Positions 29,783 to 39,089 of a stretch of 64,000 nucleotides of DNA are shown here, in pieces. The stretch is from assembly GCF_009208105.1 (NCBI RefSeq), contig NZ_WFKL01000001.1, positions 3,162,001 through 3,226,000 on the forward strand, in the 5' to 3' direction. The translations under genes were made by a program, and so were the position numbers. The stretch is from Rouxiella sp. S1S-2 (GTDB lineage Bacteria; Pseudomonadota; Gammaproteobacteria; Enterobacterales; Enterobacteriaceae). The notes under the pieces are model-generated. The model worked only from the letters and a program-made list of their open reading frames with translations, was not told the origin of the DNA and ran no database searches. Position 1 is the stretch's first letter; every line of letters begins with the position of its first letter.

Positions 29783-30498
29783 TCAATGTATTAGTAGTAG
29801 ATGATGACGCGATGGTGGCGGAGTTAAATCGTTGCTACGTTGAGCAGGTCGCAGGATTTCGCTGCTGCGGCACGGCATCTACCCTGCAGCAGGCAAAAGA
29901 CAAACTCGCGCACGGCCATCCGGCAGTGGATTTAATCCTGCTCGACATCTATATGCAGCAGGAAAACGGCTTGAATTTACTGCCAGAACTGCGCAGCGCA
30001 GCGCGTTCAATCGACGTGATTATTATTTCGTCGGCGGCCGACGCGGCAACGATTAAAAGTTCGCTCGACTACGGTGTGGTCGACTACCTGATAAAACCGT
30101 TCCAATTTTCGCGTTTTGAAGAGGCATTAAAAGGTTGGCGGCACAAAAAACGCCTGATGGACAACCAGCCATTTTATCAGCAAGCGGACGTTGACCTGCT
30201 GATCCACGGTAACGCCCTGACGGCCGACGAGCAAACGCGGTTACCAAAAGGTTTGACCCAGCAGACGTTGCGCACGCTGTGTCAGTGGATCGACAAACAT
30301 CCGGAAAGCGAATTCTCTACCGATGAGCTGGCGACCGATGTCAGTATTTCGCGTGTTTCCTGCCGAAAATACCTCATTTGGCTGGCACAGATGAACATCC
30401 TTTTTACCAGTATTCACTACGGCACTACCGGCAGACCGGTGTATCGCTATCGCCTACAGCCCGAATTTCACCCCCTGCTGCTGCAGTATTGCCAATAA
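29779..30498 (+). CDS. dcuR: C4-dicarboxylate response regulator DcuR
   Basis: A 239-residue CitB-type response regulator, partner of DcuS. The receiver domain has the acidic pocket VVDDD (7-10), the phosphorylated Asp56 (LLDIYM) and the conserved Lys in YLIKPF. The C-terminal helix-turn-helix is TDELATDVSISRVSCRKYLIWL. The frame is open from 29755, but the start is the ATG at 29779, overlapping the dcuS stop (ATGA). In E. coli the phosphorylated protein activates genes for C4-dicarboxylate uptake and fumarate respiration. Confidence 0.94.
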   Translation: MINVLVVDDDAMVAELNRCYVEQVAGFRCCGTASTLQQAKDKLAHGHPAVDLILLDIYMQQENGLNLLPELRSAARSIDVIIISSAADAATIKSSLDYGVVDYLIKPFQFSRFEEALKGWRHKKRLMDNQPFYQQADVDLLIHGNALTADEQTRLPKGLTQQTLRTLCQWIDKHPESEFSTDELATDVSISRVSCRKYLIWLAQMNILFTSIHYGTTGRPVYRYRLQPEFHPLLLQYCQ

Positions 30499-30514
30499 TA
30501 ATTCCCGCCTCGCC

Positions 30515-30545
30515 AATAAAAAAGACCCGTTACACCGTAACGGGC
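30515..30545 (-). terminator. Terminator of yncE (minus strand)
   Basis: CCCGTTAC / GTAACGGG with an ACC loop. Read on the minus strand it is followed by TCTTTTTTATT. Confidence 0.88.
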
Positions 30546-30587
30546 CTGCTCAATCAACTTTGTCATTAGGGATCAAAACAGTGTGCG

Positions 30588-31682
30588 TTATTTCAACGCA
30601 ATGCGCGCGATGCCGTCCCGGCCTTTGGTCGAGCTGTCTTTGTTAAAGTCTTGCTTGAGGGTCACAAACAGCGTCTGCCCGTCTTGTGAAACCAACAGGC
30701 TGTTGGGACGCGTGTCGAACGCCCAGCTGTTTTTCACTGCATAGGTGGTGGCATCCAGCTGCAGCACTTTCTTCGACTCGCGCTGGCTGAGGTAAATCTC
30801 GTTGCGTTTGGCATTGAATTTAATACCCAGCGCGTCGCCCTCAATGCGCTTGATAACCTTGCCCGTGCGCTCATCAAAGACCAGTGTCGCTTTGCCTTTA
30901 GAGTCGTCAGTCACAAACAGGCGGCCGGTTTGCGGGTCTTCTGCCAGATTAAGGAACAGGTAGGATTTGCCGTCGTTGGCCGTCCAGCGCTTCTCGATTT
31001 TATGGCTGTGCGGATTGATGACTAACACTTCGCCGCCGCCGTTGGCCGCATAAATACGGTCGGTAACCGGTGAATAAATAATGCCCGTTACCCATTTCCC
31101 AGCATTCGGAATGCGCTTTTTCAATTTCAGCGTCTTGGCATCAACCACCCAAATCACGCCAGAATCCGCGACACCGCCGACGTAAAGCGCCCCGGCATGC
31201 CAGTAAATTTCACGCGCCGGGACGGGATCACCGTCTTTGGCTTTTTCATTGAAGTTCATGCGTTGCATTACTTTGCCGCTCTTGGCGTCAATTTTCGAAA
31301 TGCCGCCGTCCAGCGTATTGGTGGTGTAAATCAGGCTGCTGTCGGGATTTTCGGCCAGTGCGAAGTTTTTCAAATCAGTGTGTGTTTCACCTTTGGTGGC
31401 CAGCGTTGTAGGATCAAGACGATAAATAATACCGCCGTTTACATCCTTGAATGACTGGGCGCTAGCGACATACAGAGTATTGCCTTCGGCGGAATAAGCC
31501 ATCTCATACAACCCGTCCCCCAATATGCGCTGCGAAATCTGTGCATCAACCGGTTTTGCCGCAGCCGGTGCAACCACCGGCGTAGCCGCCTGTTTTGCCG
31601 GTGCCTGGCAGGCAGAAAGGCTGAAAGCGGCAACAACCGCCAGTGCGACTGCGGCCTTACGCGGACTGAACAAAGATTTCAT
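30588..31682 (-). CDS. yncE: YncE-like beta-propeller protein, predicted lipoprotein
   Basis: A 364-residue protein that folds as a seven-blade beta-propeller of YVTN-type repeats (such as VIWVVDAKTLKLKKRI and KVLQLDATTYAVKNSW). It follows E. coli YncE along its length. E. coli YncE is a soluble periplasmic protein induced on loss of Fur and linked to the TonB receptor YncD. Here the leader ends in LSAC (lipobox, Cys near 25), followed by an Ala/Pro/Gln linker, so this version should be a lipoprotein. Start at 31682 because GGAG lies six bases before it. It diverges from a FhuE-like receptor, and a Fur box lies in front. Confidence 0.88.
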   Translation of the reverse strand: MKSLFSPRKAAVALAVVAAFSLSACQAPAKQAATPVVAPAAAKPVDAQISQRILGDGLYEMAYSAEGNTLYVASAQSFKDVNGGIIYRLDPTTLATKGETHTDLKNFALAENPDSSLIYTTNTLDGGISKIDAKSGKVMQRMNFNEKAKDGDPVPAREIYWHAGALYVGGVADSGVIWVVDAKTLKLKKRIPNAGKWVTGIIYSPVTDRIYAANGGGEVLVINPHSHKIEKRWTANDGKSYLFLNLAEDPQTGRLFVTDDSKGKATLVFDERTGKVIKRIEGDALGIKFNAKRNEIYLSQRESKKVLQLDATTYAVKNSWAFDTRPNSLLVSQDGQTLFVTLKQDFNKDSSTKGRDGIARIALK

Positions 31683-31746
31683 TCTCAACTCCATAAGTGG
31701 ATTTACGGCTTCCTTTTCACCCTAGCGGCAGAAGAAAGCTGATAAA

Positions 31747-31765
31747 AAGAATGAGAATCATACGC
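31747..31765 (-). promoter_or_regulatory. Fur box upstream of yncE
   Basis: A stretch centred on AATGAGAATCAT matches about 12 of 19 positions of the Fur consensus. It lies 65 bp before yncE. Confidence 0.7.
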
Positions 31766-31886
31766 ATTACAATAATTTTAGTAAACGTCTTATCGTGCCC
31801 AAATGCGGGCCTACCCTGCCGTTAATCCTGCAATATCCTTATTAATAACAGGTTGTTACATTTTAGACGTAAACTTACTCAGAAAT

Positions 31887-31905
31887 TTTAAAGCAAATCA
31901 TTATC
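31887..31905 (+). promoter_or_regulatory. Fur box upstream of the fhuE-like receptor
   Basis: The right half AATCATTATC is a perfect match and about 14 of 19 consensus positions agree overall. It lies 44 bp before the receptor start. Confidence 0.75.
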
Positions 31906-31948
31906 ATTTCCATTCTCAATAATATTTTATATTTCACGGTAATCATTC

Positions 31949-34138
31949 ATGCTTTTCAACAGCAGGGAACGCAGCACGACGCTGCGCGAGGCGGCATTCA
32001 AACACACTTTCCCCCTTACTTTAGTGGCATTAGCGGTGCATGTGCTGGTCAATCCGGCGCTGGCACAGGCGGCCGAAATCACTCTCAGCGCGCCCTCAAC
32101 GCCTGATGTGATGGTGGTCAATGCCGCGAATGATGACTCCGGCGGCGACCAGCAGGATTACAGCGTAAAAACCACCACTGCGGGCACTAAGTTGCTGCTG
32201 ACTCCTCGCGACGTGCCGCAGTCGTTAAGTGTTATCACCCAGCAGCGCATGCAGGACCAAAACCTGCAAACGGTGGGCGACGTACTGAATAACACCACCG
32301 GCGTCTCGCCTTATATTTATGACAGTGAGCGCTCAAGCTATTATTCACGTGGGTTTATTATTAACAACTACACCTTCGACGGCATTCCGACCTCCGTTAA
32401 TAATGTGTGGAACTTCGGTGATGCCGGTGATGACACGGCCATTTATGACCGTATTGAAGTGGTACGCGGCGCGACCGGACTGATGACCGGTGCGGGAAAT
32501 CCGTCGGCTTCGGTGAACATGGTGCGCAAGCAGGCCGACAGCAAAGATTTTACTGGCAATATCAGCGCCAGCTACGGCAGCTGGAACAAACAGCGCTACG
32601 TGCTGGACGTCTCTGGTCCGCTGAATCAGGAAGGGACAGTGCGCGGCCGCGTGGTCGCCGGTTATCAGGACCAGGACAGCTGGCTTGACCGCTACCACAG
32701 AAACAAAAAGTTTATTTATGGCGTGGTGGACGCCGACGTGAGCGACAGCACGACCCTCTCCCTCGGCTACAGTTTCCAGGAAGACCACACCGGCAATCCG
32801 ACCTGGGGCGGACTGCCAAGCTGGTATAGCAACGGCAATCGTACTCACTACAGTCGCAGTACCAGCCCGTCGGCAGACTGGGCGCACTACGATATCAACT
32901 CGCGCAAAATTTTTGCTAATCTCACGCACAACTTCGACAACGGCTGGAACTTCCGCCTGAATGCGACGCACGCCGAATCAAAGTTCGACGACAAGTTGCT
33001 TTATGCCGAAGGCTTCCCGGATGAAATCACCGGTGAAGGGGTCAGCGGCTATGGCAGCAAAGACCGCGGAACCCGCAGGCTAGACTCGGTGGACACCTAC
33101 GCCAGCGGGCCGTTTGAACTGCTGGGCCGTCAGCATCAGATGGTGGCAGGCGTGACCTACAGCCGTCAGCACAATGTCTATTCGAGCGCCGCAGCGGACA
33201 TCTCCAGCGACGACATTGGCGATTATAATAATCTTAACGGCAACCTGGCCGACCCTCAGTGGAGCGACTGGGAGCCGGTTTCCGACGACATTGTGCGTCA
33301 AAAAGCAGTCTACACCGCCCTGCGCTTCTCACTGACCGATCCGCTTTCTCTGATCGTTGGCGCACGCTATACCCAGTACAGCACGATGGGCACCAGTGCA
33401 GAGATGACGAAAAACAACATCACGCCCTACGCTGGCGTAGTTTACGACATTAACGACACCTGGTCGGCCTACGCCAGCTACACCTCTATTTTCCAGCCGC
33501 AGTCCTACCGCGACGAATCAGGCAACTATCTCGCCCCGACCACCGGTAAAAACTACGAGACCGGCCTGAAATCGGCCTGGCTGGATGGCCGACTCACCGC
33601 GACCTTCGCCGTGTTTCGCATCGAGCAAGACAATTTAGGTCAGGAGATAGACGGCGGATTCGTCAACGGTACCAGTGAGCAGGCCTACTACGCGGCAAAA
33701 GGCGTGGTGAGCAAAGGTGCAGAGTTTGAGCTTAACGGCGCGGTTACCGACAATTTGCAGATGACTTTCGGCGCGACCCGCTATGTGGCGACCGACGCGA
33801 CCGATGGCCGCCCGAATGCGTTTGTTCCGCAAACGACCTTCAAGCTGTTTAGCCGTTATACCCTGCCAATGCTGCCGCAGTTGACCGTCGGCGGGGGTAT
33901 AAACTGGCAAAACCGCACCTATCAGGACGCCGTCGCACCTTCTGGAGATACCGTGCGCATCTTCCAAAGCAGTTATCCGCTGGCGAGCCTGTTTGCCCGT
34001 TATCAAGTGACAAAGCAGCTTGCGCTACAGGCCAACATCGACAACCTGTTTGACCGAACGTATTACAGCTACTTGAGCGATCAGGGCGTGTATGGCGAAC
34101 CGCGCAGCGCCACTGTCAGCGTGTCATACTCATTCTGA
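31949..34138 (+). CDS. fhuE: TonB-dependent receptor, FhuE type (coprogen/rhodotorulate)
   Basis: A 729-residue outer-membrane receptor, the same length as E. coli FhuE and similar throughout. Matching stretches include DYSVKTTTAGTKL, RDVPQSLSVITQQRM, EVVRGATGLMTGAGNPSA, GSWNKQRYV, NPTWGGLPSWYS, YASYTSIFQPQ, FELNGAVTDN and the C-terminal VSYSF. The signal peptide runs to about residue 42 (ALAQA), the plug to about 195 and the barrel to the end. FhuE imports coprogen, ferrioxamine B and rhodotorulic acid iron complexes. In E. coli fhuE stands alone; here it is divergent from yncE in a shared iron-controlled promoter region. Confidence 0.9.
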   Translation: MLFNSRERSTTLREAAFKHTFPLTLVALAVHVLVNPALAQAAEITLSAPSTPDVMVVNAANDDSGGDQQDYSVKTTTAGTKLLLTPRDVPQSLSVITQQRMQDQNLQTVGDVLNNTTGVSPYIYDSERSSYYSRGFIINNYTFDGIPTSVNNVWNFGDAGDDTAIYDRIEVVRGATGLMTGAGNPSASVNMVRKQADSKDFTGNISASYGSWNKQRYVLDVSGPLNQEGTVRGRVVAGYQDQDSWLDRYHRNKKFIYGVVDADVSDSTTLSLGYSFQEDHTGNPTWGGLPSWYSNGNRTHYSRSTSPSADWAHYDINSRKIFANLTHNFDNGWNFRLNATHAESKFDDKLLYAEGFPDEITGEGVSGYGSKDRGTRRLDSVDTYASGPFELLGRQHQMVAGVTYSRQHNVYSSAAADISSDDIGDYNNLNGNLADPQWSDWEPVSDDIVRQKAVYTALRFSLTDPLSLIVGARYTQYSTMGTSAEMTKNNITPYAGVVYDINDTWSAYASYTSIFQPQSYRDESGNYLAPTTGKNYETGLKSAWLDGRLTATFAVFRIEQDNLGQEIDGGFVNGTSEQAYYAAKGVVSKGAEFELNGAVTDNLQMTFGATRYVATDATDGRPNAFVPQTTFKLFSRYTLPMLPQLTVGGGINWQNRTYQDAVAPSGDTVRIFQSSYPLASLFARYQVTKQLALQANIDNLFDRTYYSYLSDQGVYGEPRSATVSVSYSF

Positions 34139-34144
34139 TTGAAC

Positions 34145-34192
34145 GGCGAGAGGGAGCTAAAGCAAATTAATGGATATCGCCCCCTCTCGCGC
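34145..34192 (+). other. Hairpin after fhuE without a T-run
   Basis: GCGAGAGGG pairs with CCCTCTCGC around a 26-nt loop. It lacks a T-run, so it is not a standard terminator; it could stabilise the fhuE 3' end. The rest of the 230 bp before the next gene is A/T rich. Confidence 0.4.
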
Positions 34193-34369
34193 CAAGGCTA
34201 AATACGCTTAAAAATCAGAAAAAAATCTCTGACATATTAATTTAATAATTTAAAACTATACCGCACTGTACAGTTTTGTTAGTTTACTTATCTCCCCAAG
34301 TTCATGCATAAATTCCTGCGTTGGGTATCGACATCCAGGCACTTTATTTCACCTTTTAAGGGCACATTA

Positions 34370-34822
34370 ATGATCGAAGATAGCACCCTTGGTCCACAGA
34401 CACCGGAGAGTGTTCTGGCATTGGAAGAAGATGGACGCATTGATGGAAAAATCGCGCTGGTAACCTGCGCAGGGGGTGGGGTTGGAAGAGTGCACGCTAT
34501 GTTGTTGGCATCACGCGGCGCGTCGGTGATTGTCGCCGACCACAGTCTGAACGACGGCGAACAGACCGCCGATGATATTCGTTCAGCGGGAGGACGCGCC
34601 ATTGCTGTAGCGGTGGATATTACGGTTAAATCTCAGGCACGGATGTTGGCTAAATATGCCAGCGGAATATTTGGCGAGCTGGATATTTTGGTTAATAGCG
34701 CCGGTTCAGCGTATATTCTACGCGACATTGAAGGGCAGCATGACGGCCACCTTGAGACATTGTTTACCTATAATGTCAGTGCCCCACTCTGTGCGGGTAA
34801 TAAACGCGTTTGTGCTGGGTGA
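34370..34822 (+). pseudogene. Truncated short-chain dehydrogenase remnant
   Basis: The 150-residue product begins like an SDR Rossmann fold: KIALVTCAGGGVGRVHAMLL with an imperfect TGxxxGxG motif, ASVIVADHS, DITVKSQARM, then LDILVNSAGSA, the equivalent of NNAG. It stops in the strand that carries the conserved NV-x-P motif (TYNVSAPLCAG). The catalytic Ser and YxxxK, and the whole second half, are missing. Nothing that restores the fold is seen in the next 100 bp. I therefore call it a 3'-truncated pseudogene; a short functional protein is possible but unlikely. Confidence 0.6.
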
Positions 34823-34858
34823 CAGGTAGACATTCCTATGCCTGCTTTAGCGCCCCCT

Positions 34859-34886
34859 CGGCAGTGGGAAATAATCACCACTGCCG
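34859..34886. other. Intergenic hairpin
   Basis: Perfect 9-bp arms CGGCAGTGG / CCACTGCCG with a 10-nt loop, between the SDR remnant and the convergent monooxygenase gene. No T-run on either strand. Confidence 0.5.
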
Positions 34887-34921
34887 CGTGAAACACTGTC
34901 TCTAAATCAAAAATAGTGCGT

Positions 34922-36232
34922 TCAATATATATCGCTAGTGCTCTTGATCGCAGAAAGACCGAGGTTGGATCTAAAATCTTCCCCGAAATAGTCTTCATCA
35001 ATCAGTTGTCTTTTTCTAAGCTCCGGTAATAATCCGTTTAGCAATAAATCCTCCTGATCGGGCTGACCTAAGCCGTGCAAAGAAATAACGTCAAGCACGC
35101 CTGCGCGATAACGCTCTTCGATAGCATCTGCCAGGGTTTCAGGGGTTCCCGCCACGTACCAATGGCCCGTTTCCTGCGCCTGAATAATCAATTCCCTCAG
35201 CGTAAGTCCCTGCAGCGCAAAGCGTTTAAAAATGTCTGCCCTGCCACGACGACGATTAATTAATCCCACTTCTGGCAAAAACTTAGGCGGAATGGGCTGA
35301 TCCAGCGCGAAGTCACGTAGGTCAATCTCACCGCCCAGCATATCAGCCACCTTCAGCTTGCCCTGCTGGTAGTCGATCCGTTCATGCTTTTCACGCAGAC
35401 GCCGCGAAACGTCGGTCGCACTTTCACCAATCACCGAGTGGAACGAATTCATGATTAACGGCTTATTCTCATGACGGCCGTAGGCATTGGCGTGCTGATG
35501 TACACGCTCGACAAAGCCCAGTGCGTCGTTAAGCGTTGGCTGCGAGGTGTAGATAACCTCGGCATAACGCGCACCAAGAATCAGCCCCTCATCAGACTGA
35601 CCTGCCTGAAACTGCACCGGACGGTGCTGCGGCGACGGCGGCACGTTCAGCGGGCCTTTCACCTGAAAGAAGGTTCCGCGATGGTCAATAGGATGCAGTT
35701 TACGCGGATCAATGCTGATAGAACCGCTGCTGGCACGCCTTACCGCAGCAGGATCGTTAGCATCAAACAGCGCATTAATGACCTCGATAAACTCCGTGGC
35801 GCGAGCATAGCGGGTCGCGGGATCCGGCAGGGAAATATCGCCAAAGTTCTCCTCGCCCACTGATGAAGTTACCGCGTTCCAGCCAGCACGACCGCCGCTA
35901 ACATGGTCCAGGGTACCAATTAGTCTGGCGAGGTTGTACGGATGTTGATAAGTGGTCGACACCGTAGCAATCAGGCCAATGTATTCAGTGACCTGACTGA
36001 GAGCAGCAAGCGCAATGATCGGATCCTGACTGCCGGTAGAACCTGCCAGCCCATCGGGGTCGGCCTGCAGCAGGTCGGCGGTAAACAGGCCGGTTATTTT
36101 CTCTTTTTCGGCAATTTTGGCGAGCGAAGCTGCACGTGAAATGCCAGAACGACGCTTGTCATCATTCGATGCATAGACCACGCTCCCTGCCCCTACCAGG
36201 GTCTTTAGACGCCTGCGAGTTTGGTTACTCAA
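34922..36232 (-). CDS. NtaA/SnaA/DszA-family FMN-dependent monooxygenase
   Basis: A 436-residue enzyme of the bacterial-luciferase superfamily, in the NtaA/SnaA/DszA branch. This branch uses FMNH2 from a partner reductase and oxygen to oxidise chelators, sulfones or related compounds. Typical stretches are GLFTADLLQADPDG, PIIALAALSQVTEYIGLIAT, RLIGTLDHVSGGRAGWNAVTS and FQAGQSDEGLILGARYAEVI. It starts with TTG at 36232, with AGGAG seven bases before it. It is divergent from the ABC-transporter operon (259 bp apart), so it probably acts on what that operon imports. No flavin reductase gene is adjacent. Confidence 0.88.
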   Translation of the reverse strand: MSNQTRRRLKTLVGAGSVVYASNDDKRRSGISRAASLAKIAEKEKITGLFTADLLQADPDGLAGSTGSQDPIIALAALSQVTEYIGLIATVSTTYQHPYNLARLIGTLDHVSGGRAGWNAVTSSVGEENFGDISLPDPATRYARATEFIEVINALFDANDPAAVRRASSGSISIDPRKLHPIDHRGTFFQVKGPLNVPPSPQHRPVQFQAGQSDEGLILGARYAEVIYTSQPTLNDALGFVERVHQHANAYGRHENKPLIMNSFHSVIGESATDVSRRLREKHERIDYQQGKLKVADMLGGEIDLRDFALDQPIPPKFLPEVGLINRRRGRADIFKRFALQGLTLRELIIQAQETGHWYVAGTPETLADAIEERYRAGVLDVISLHGLGQPDQEDLLLNGLLPELRKRQLIDEDYFGEDFRSNLGLSAIKSTSDIY

Positions 36233-36491
36233 ACTGAACTCCTTTTTTCACTCAAAAGTAAGTTTCAAAATAGAGATAAGAGATTTTTAAGCTACGAAGA
36301 AAAAAGCATTTTGTTTCTACAAAAAATAATAAGTCGGCAATTTCCATCTATGACCTTTTATCGCTATGTATAGCAATATTCGTTATTTCATCTTCCTTTT
36401 GATTTGGTTTGTTATGAGCCTAATCGCATCTTTTAAGGTTTGTTCCACGCCGATGCGAGCCTCAAATCAAAAAATAAAAAAGGAATAAAAT
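36233..36491. other. A/T-rich divergent promoter region, monooxygenase / ABC operon
   Basis: This 259-bp, strongly A/T-rich stretch separates the flavin monooxygenase from the ten-gene operon. It must hold both promoters. An imperfect repeat around 36363-36390 (CTATGTATAGCAATATTCGTTAT) is like the A/T-rich sites used by CysB/Cbl or other LysR regulators, but I cannot assign it. AAGGA precedes the operon start. Confidence 0.35.
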
Positions 36492-38129
36492 ATGCACAAC
36501 AATCGCCGGGTTAGCGCAGTGGCGTTAGGGCTGTCATTCGCCCTGTTAACAGGGAGTTCATCCGTTTGGGCCGCCGAAAATGCACCCACTCAGGGCGGAA
36601 CACTGATTTATCTCGAACAGCAGGCACACACCAATCTTTATCCACCGGCGGGCGGCTTTTACCCCAACGGCGGCATACTGAATCAAATTACCGACAAGCT
36701 GACTTATCAGAATCCGCAGACCCTGCAAGTCGAGCCGTGGATTGCGGAGTCCTGGACCACCAACGCTGATAAAACCCAGTACACCTTCAAACTGCGTCCC
36801 GGTGTCACCTTCTCGGACGGCACACCCCTGGACGCCAACGCAGTGGCCAAAAACTTCGACACCTATGGCTTGGGCAATAAAGAGCATCACCTGCCCGTTT
36901 CAGAGGTTATTAATAATTACGACCACAGCGAAGTTATCGACCCTCTGACAGTTAAGTTCTACTTTAAAAAGCCGTCGCCGGGATTCCTGCAAGGCACCGC
37001 GACCATCGGTTCAGGCCTGGTTTCGCTGAGCACGCTGGCACGTAACTTTGATGCCCTCGGCGACGCTCGCCATATCATCGGTTCAGGACCTTTTGTGGTC
37101 AGTGCGGAAACGCTGGGCCGTGAAGTCGATTTAACCGCCCGCAAAGACTATAACTGGGGGCCTAAAAACCTCAAACAGCAGGGCCGTGCCAATCTTGACG
37201 GCATTAAAGTGATCGTCACCGGCGAAGACAGCGTCAGAATTGGCGCACTGCTGGCCGGTCAGGCGGACTTTATTCGTCAGGTGCAGGCCTTTGATGAAAA
37301 ACAGGCCGCAGAGAAAAAATTCCCAATTTATGCGCCCTCAACGCGCGGCGTGAACGACGGCATCTCATTCCGTCCTGATAACCCGCTGGTGGCCGAGCTG
37401 AAAGTTCGCCAGGCGCTGCTGCACGGCGTTGACAGCAAACAGATTGTCTCCACCCTGTTCTCCCCTAACTATCCGCAGGCCACCTCGGTCATCGCCGCGT
37501 CGGCTGCGGGCTACGTCAATCTCAGCGACAAGCTGAAGTATGACCCTGAGCTGTCTAAAAAGCTGCTCGACGAAGCGGGCTGGAAACCAGGTCCAAACGG
37601 CATCCGTCAAAAAGACGGCAAACCACTGTCACTGACCATTTATGAGTCCCTGCCACAGCCGCAGAACAAAGAGGTTTTGCAGTTAGTGGCCCAACAGTGG
37701 AACCAGATAGGCGTCAAGTTGACCATTTTGGCCGGTGACGCAGGCAGCCGAGTTGCCGACAGCCTTGACCCGTTGAAAACACCGGTCAACGTAGTGGAAG
37801 TGGGCCGCGCCGACCCTGATGTCATCAAAAGTGAATTTTACCCCACCAACCGTGACGCCCTGCTCCAGCTTGGCGGTCTGAGCAGCAAAGTCAAAAGCTT
37901 TAAGGATGACAAGTTGAATGCGCTGCTGGTGGATATCTCGGCCGAAGTTGACCCGCAAAAACGTCTGGCGTTGGCCGGCGATGCGCAGCGCTATCTGCTG
38001 GAGCAGGCCTATGACATTCCTATTTTTGAAGAGCCGCAGGTGTTTGCCGGTGCGCCTTATCTGCACGACGTGAGTTTTGAAGCCGTGGGTCGCCCAAGCT
38101 TCTACAGCGCGTGGCTGGCCAAACATTAA
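36492..38129 (+). CDS. Peptide-type ABC transporter substrate-binding protein, first copy
   Basis: A 545-residue periplasmic binding protein of the SBP_bac_5 family (dipeptide, oligopeptide, nickel and opine types). A Sec signal peptide cut near residue 27 (VWAAENA) is followed by QGGTLIYLEQQAHTNLYPP, WTTNADKTQYTFKLRPGVTFSDGTPLDANAV and GSGPFVVSAE, all typical. No lipobox. SD AGGA. It is the first gene of a ten-gene run and delivers the substrate to the two permeases directly downstream. It belongs, I believe, to the group TIGRFAM named after K. pneumoniae KPN_01854. Substrate unknown. Confidence 0.9.
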   Translation: MHNNRRVSAVALGLSFALLTGSSSVWAAENAPTQGGTLIYLEQQAHTNLYPPAGGFYPNGGILNQITDKLTYQNPQTLQVEPWIAESWTTNADKTQYTFKLRPGVTFSDGTPLDANAVAKNFDTYGLGNKEHHLPVSEVINNYDHSEVIDPLTVKFYFKKPSPGFLQGTATIGSGLVSLSTLARNFDALGDARHIIGSGPFVVSAETLGREVDLTARKDYNWGPKNLKQQGRANLDGIKVIVTGEDSVRIGALLAGQADFIRQVQAFDEKQAAEKKFPIYAPSTRGVNDGISFRPDNPLVAELKVRQALLHGVDSKQIVSTLFSPNYPQATSVIAASAAGYVNLSDKLKYDPELSKKLLDEAGWKPGPNGIRQKDGKPLSLTIYESLPQPQNKEVLQLVAQQWNQIGVKLTILAGDAGSRVADSLDPLKTPVNVVEVGRADPDVIKSEFYPTNRDALLQLGGLSSKVKSFKDDKLNALLVDISAEVDPQKRLALAGDAQRYLLEQAYDIPIFEEPQVFAGAPYLHDVSFEAVGRPSFYSAWLAKH

Positions 38130-38144
38130 TATCCGGAGTAGACG

Positions 38145-39089
38145 ATGAGCCGATATTTTAGCGGACGCATTGGTCAGGCCCTGTTAGTGCTCTGGGCGGC
38201 ATTTACCCTGTCGTTTGTGCTGCTGCAGGCGCTGCCCGGTGACGCCATCCTTATCAAGTTTCAGGATCCGTCGATGGGCCTGAGTCCGGCGCAAATCGAA
38301 GAGATGCGTGCGGCGTATGGCGCTGACCTGCCGCTGTGGCAACAGTATTTGCATACGCTTGGCAGCTTCCTGCACGGTGACTTCGGTTTTTCGATTCAGG
38401 CCGGCGTTCCCGTGACTCAGCTGTTGGTCAGCAATTTCCCTCCCACCCTGCGTCTGGCGATACTCGGCTTTCTGCTGGCGGTGGCACTGGCGGTGTTTAT
38501 CGCGTTTGCCTCTAACCTGCTGCCGCTGCGCTGGTTGAAGTCAGCGCTGCTGGGGCTACCTGCGCTGTTTATTTCGGTTCCCACCTTTTGGCTGGGTATT
38601 GCGCTGATCCAAGTGTTTTCATTTCGCTTGGGATGGATACCGGTTATCAACCCTGGCGAGTGGCTGGGGCTAATTCTGCCGGTGGTCACGCTGGCGGTGC
38701 CTATCAGCGCCCCGCTGGCACAGATTCTTATCCGTAGCATCGACAAAGTACAGACCCAGCCTTTTGTTTCCGTTGCCCGTGCCAAAGGCGCGAGCCGCAG
38801 TCGCGTGCTTTGGCGCCACGTCGCGCGCAACGCCATGCTGCCCGCGCTGACGATTGCCGGGCTGCTGTTTGGCGAGCTGATTGCCGGTGCATTGGTCACG
38901 GAAACAGTATTTGGATTGAACGGTATCGGCCAATTGACCCAGCAGGCGGTGAATAATCAGGATTTAGCCGTGCTGCAAGCGATTGTGGTGATTTCCGCCA
39001 CCGCCTATGTGGCCATCAATCTGCTGGTCGATTTAGTTTATCCGCTGCTCGACCCACGCTTGAAACCGTCCGTCGGAGTAACCTCATGA
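38145..39089 (+). CDS. ABC transporter permease, DppB-like, first copy
   Basis: A 314-residue inner-membrane permease with about six helices. The EAA loop that docks the ATPase is FVSVARAKGASRSRVLWRHV, followed by NAMLPALTIAGLLFGELIAG and a final LVYPLLDPRLK, all hallmarks of the DppB/OppB family. It starts 15 bp after the binding-protein gene and overlaps the next permease by four bases. Confidence 0.92.
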   Translation: MSRYFSGRIGQALLVLWAAFTLSFVLLQALPGDAILIKFQDPSMGLSPAQIEEMRAAYGADLPLWQQYLHTLGSFLHGDFGFSIQAGVPVTQLLVSNFPPTLRLAILGFLLAVALAVFIAFASNLLPLRWLKSALLGLPALFISVPTFWLGIALIQVFSFRLGWIPVINPGEWLGLILPVVTLAVPISAPLAQILIRSIDKVQTQPFVSVARAKGASRSRVLWRHVARNAMLPALTIAGLLFGELIAGALVTETVFGLNGIGQLTQQAVNNQDLAVLQAIVVISATAYVAINLLVDLVYPLLDPRLKPSVGVTS

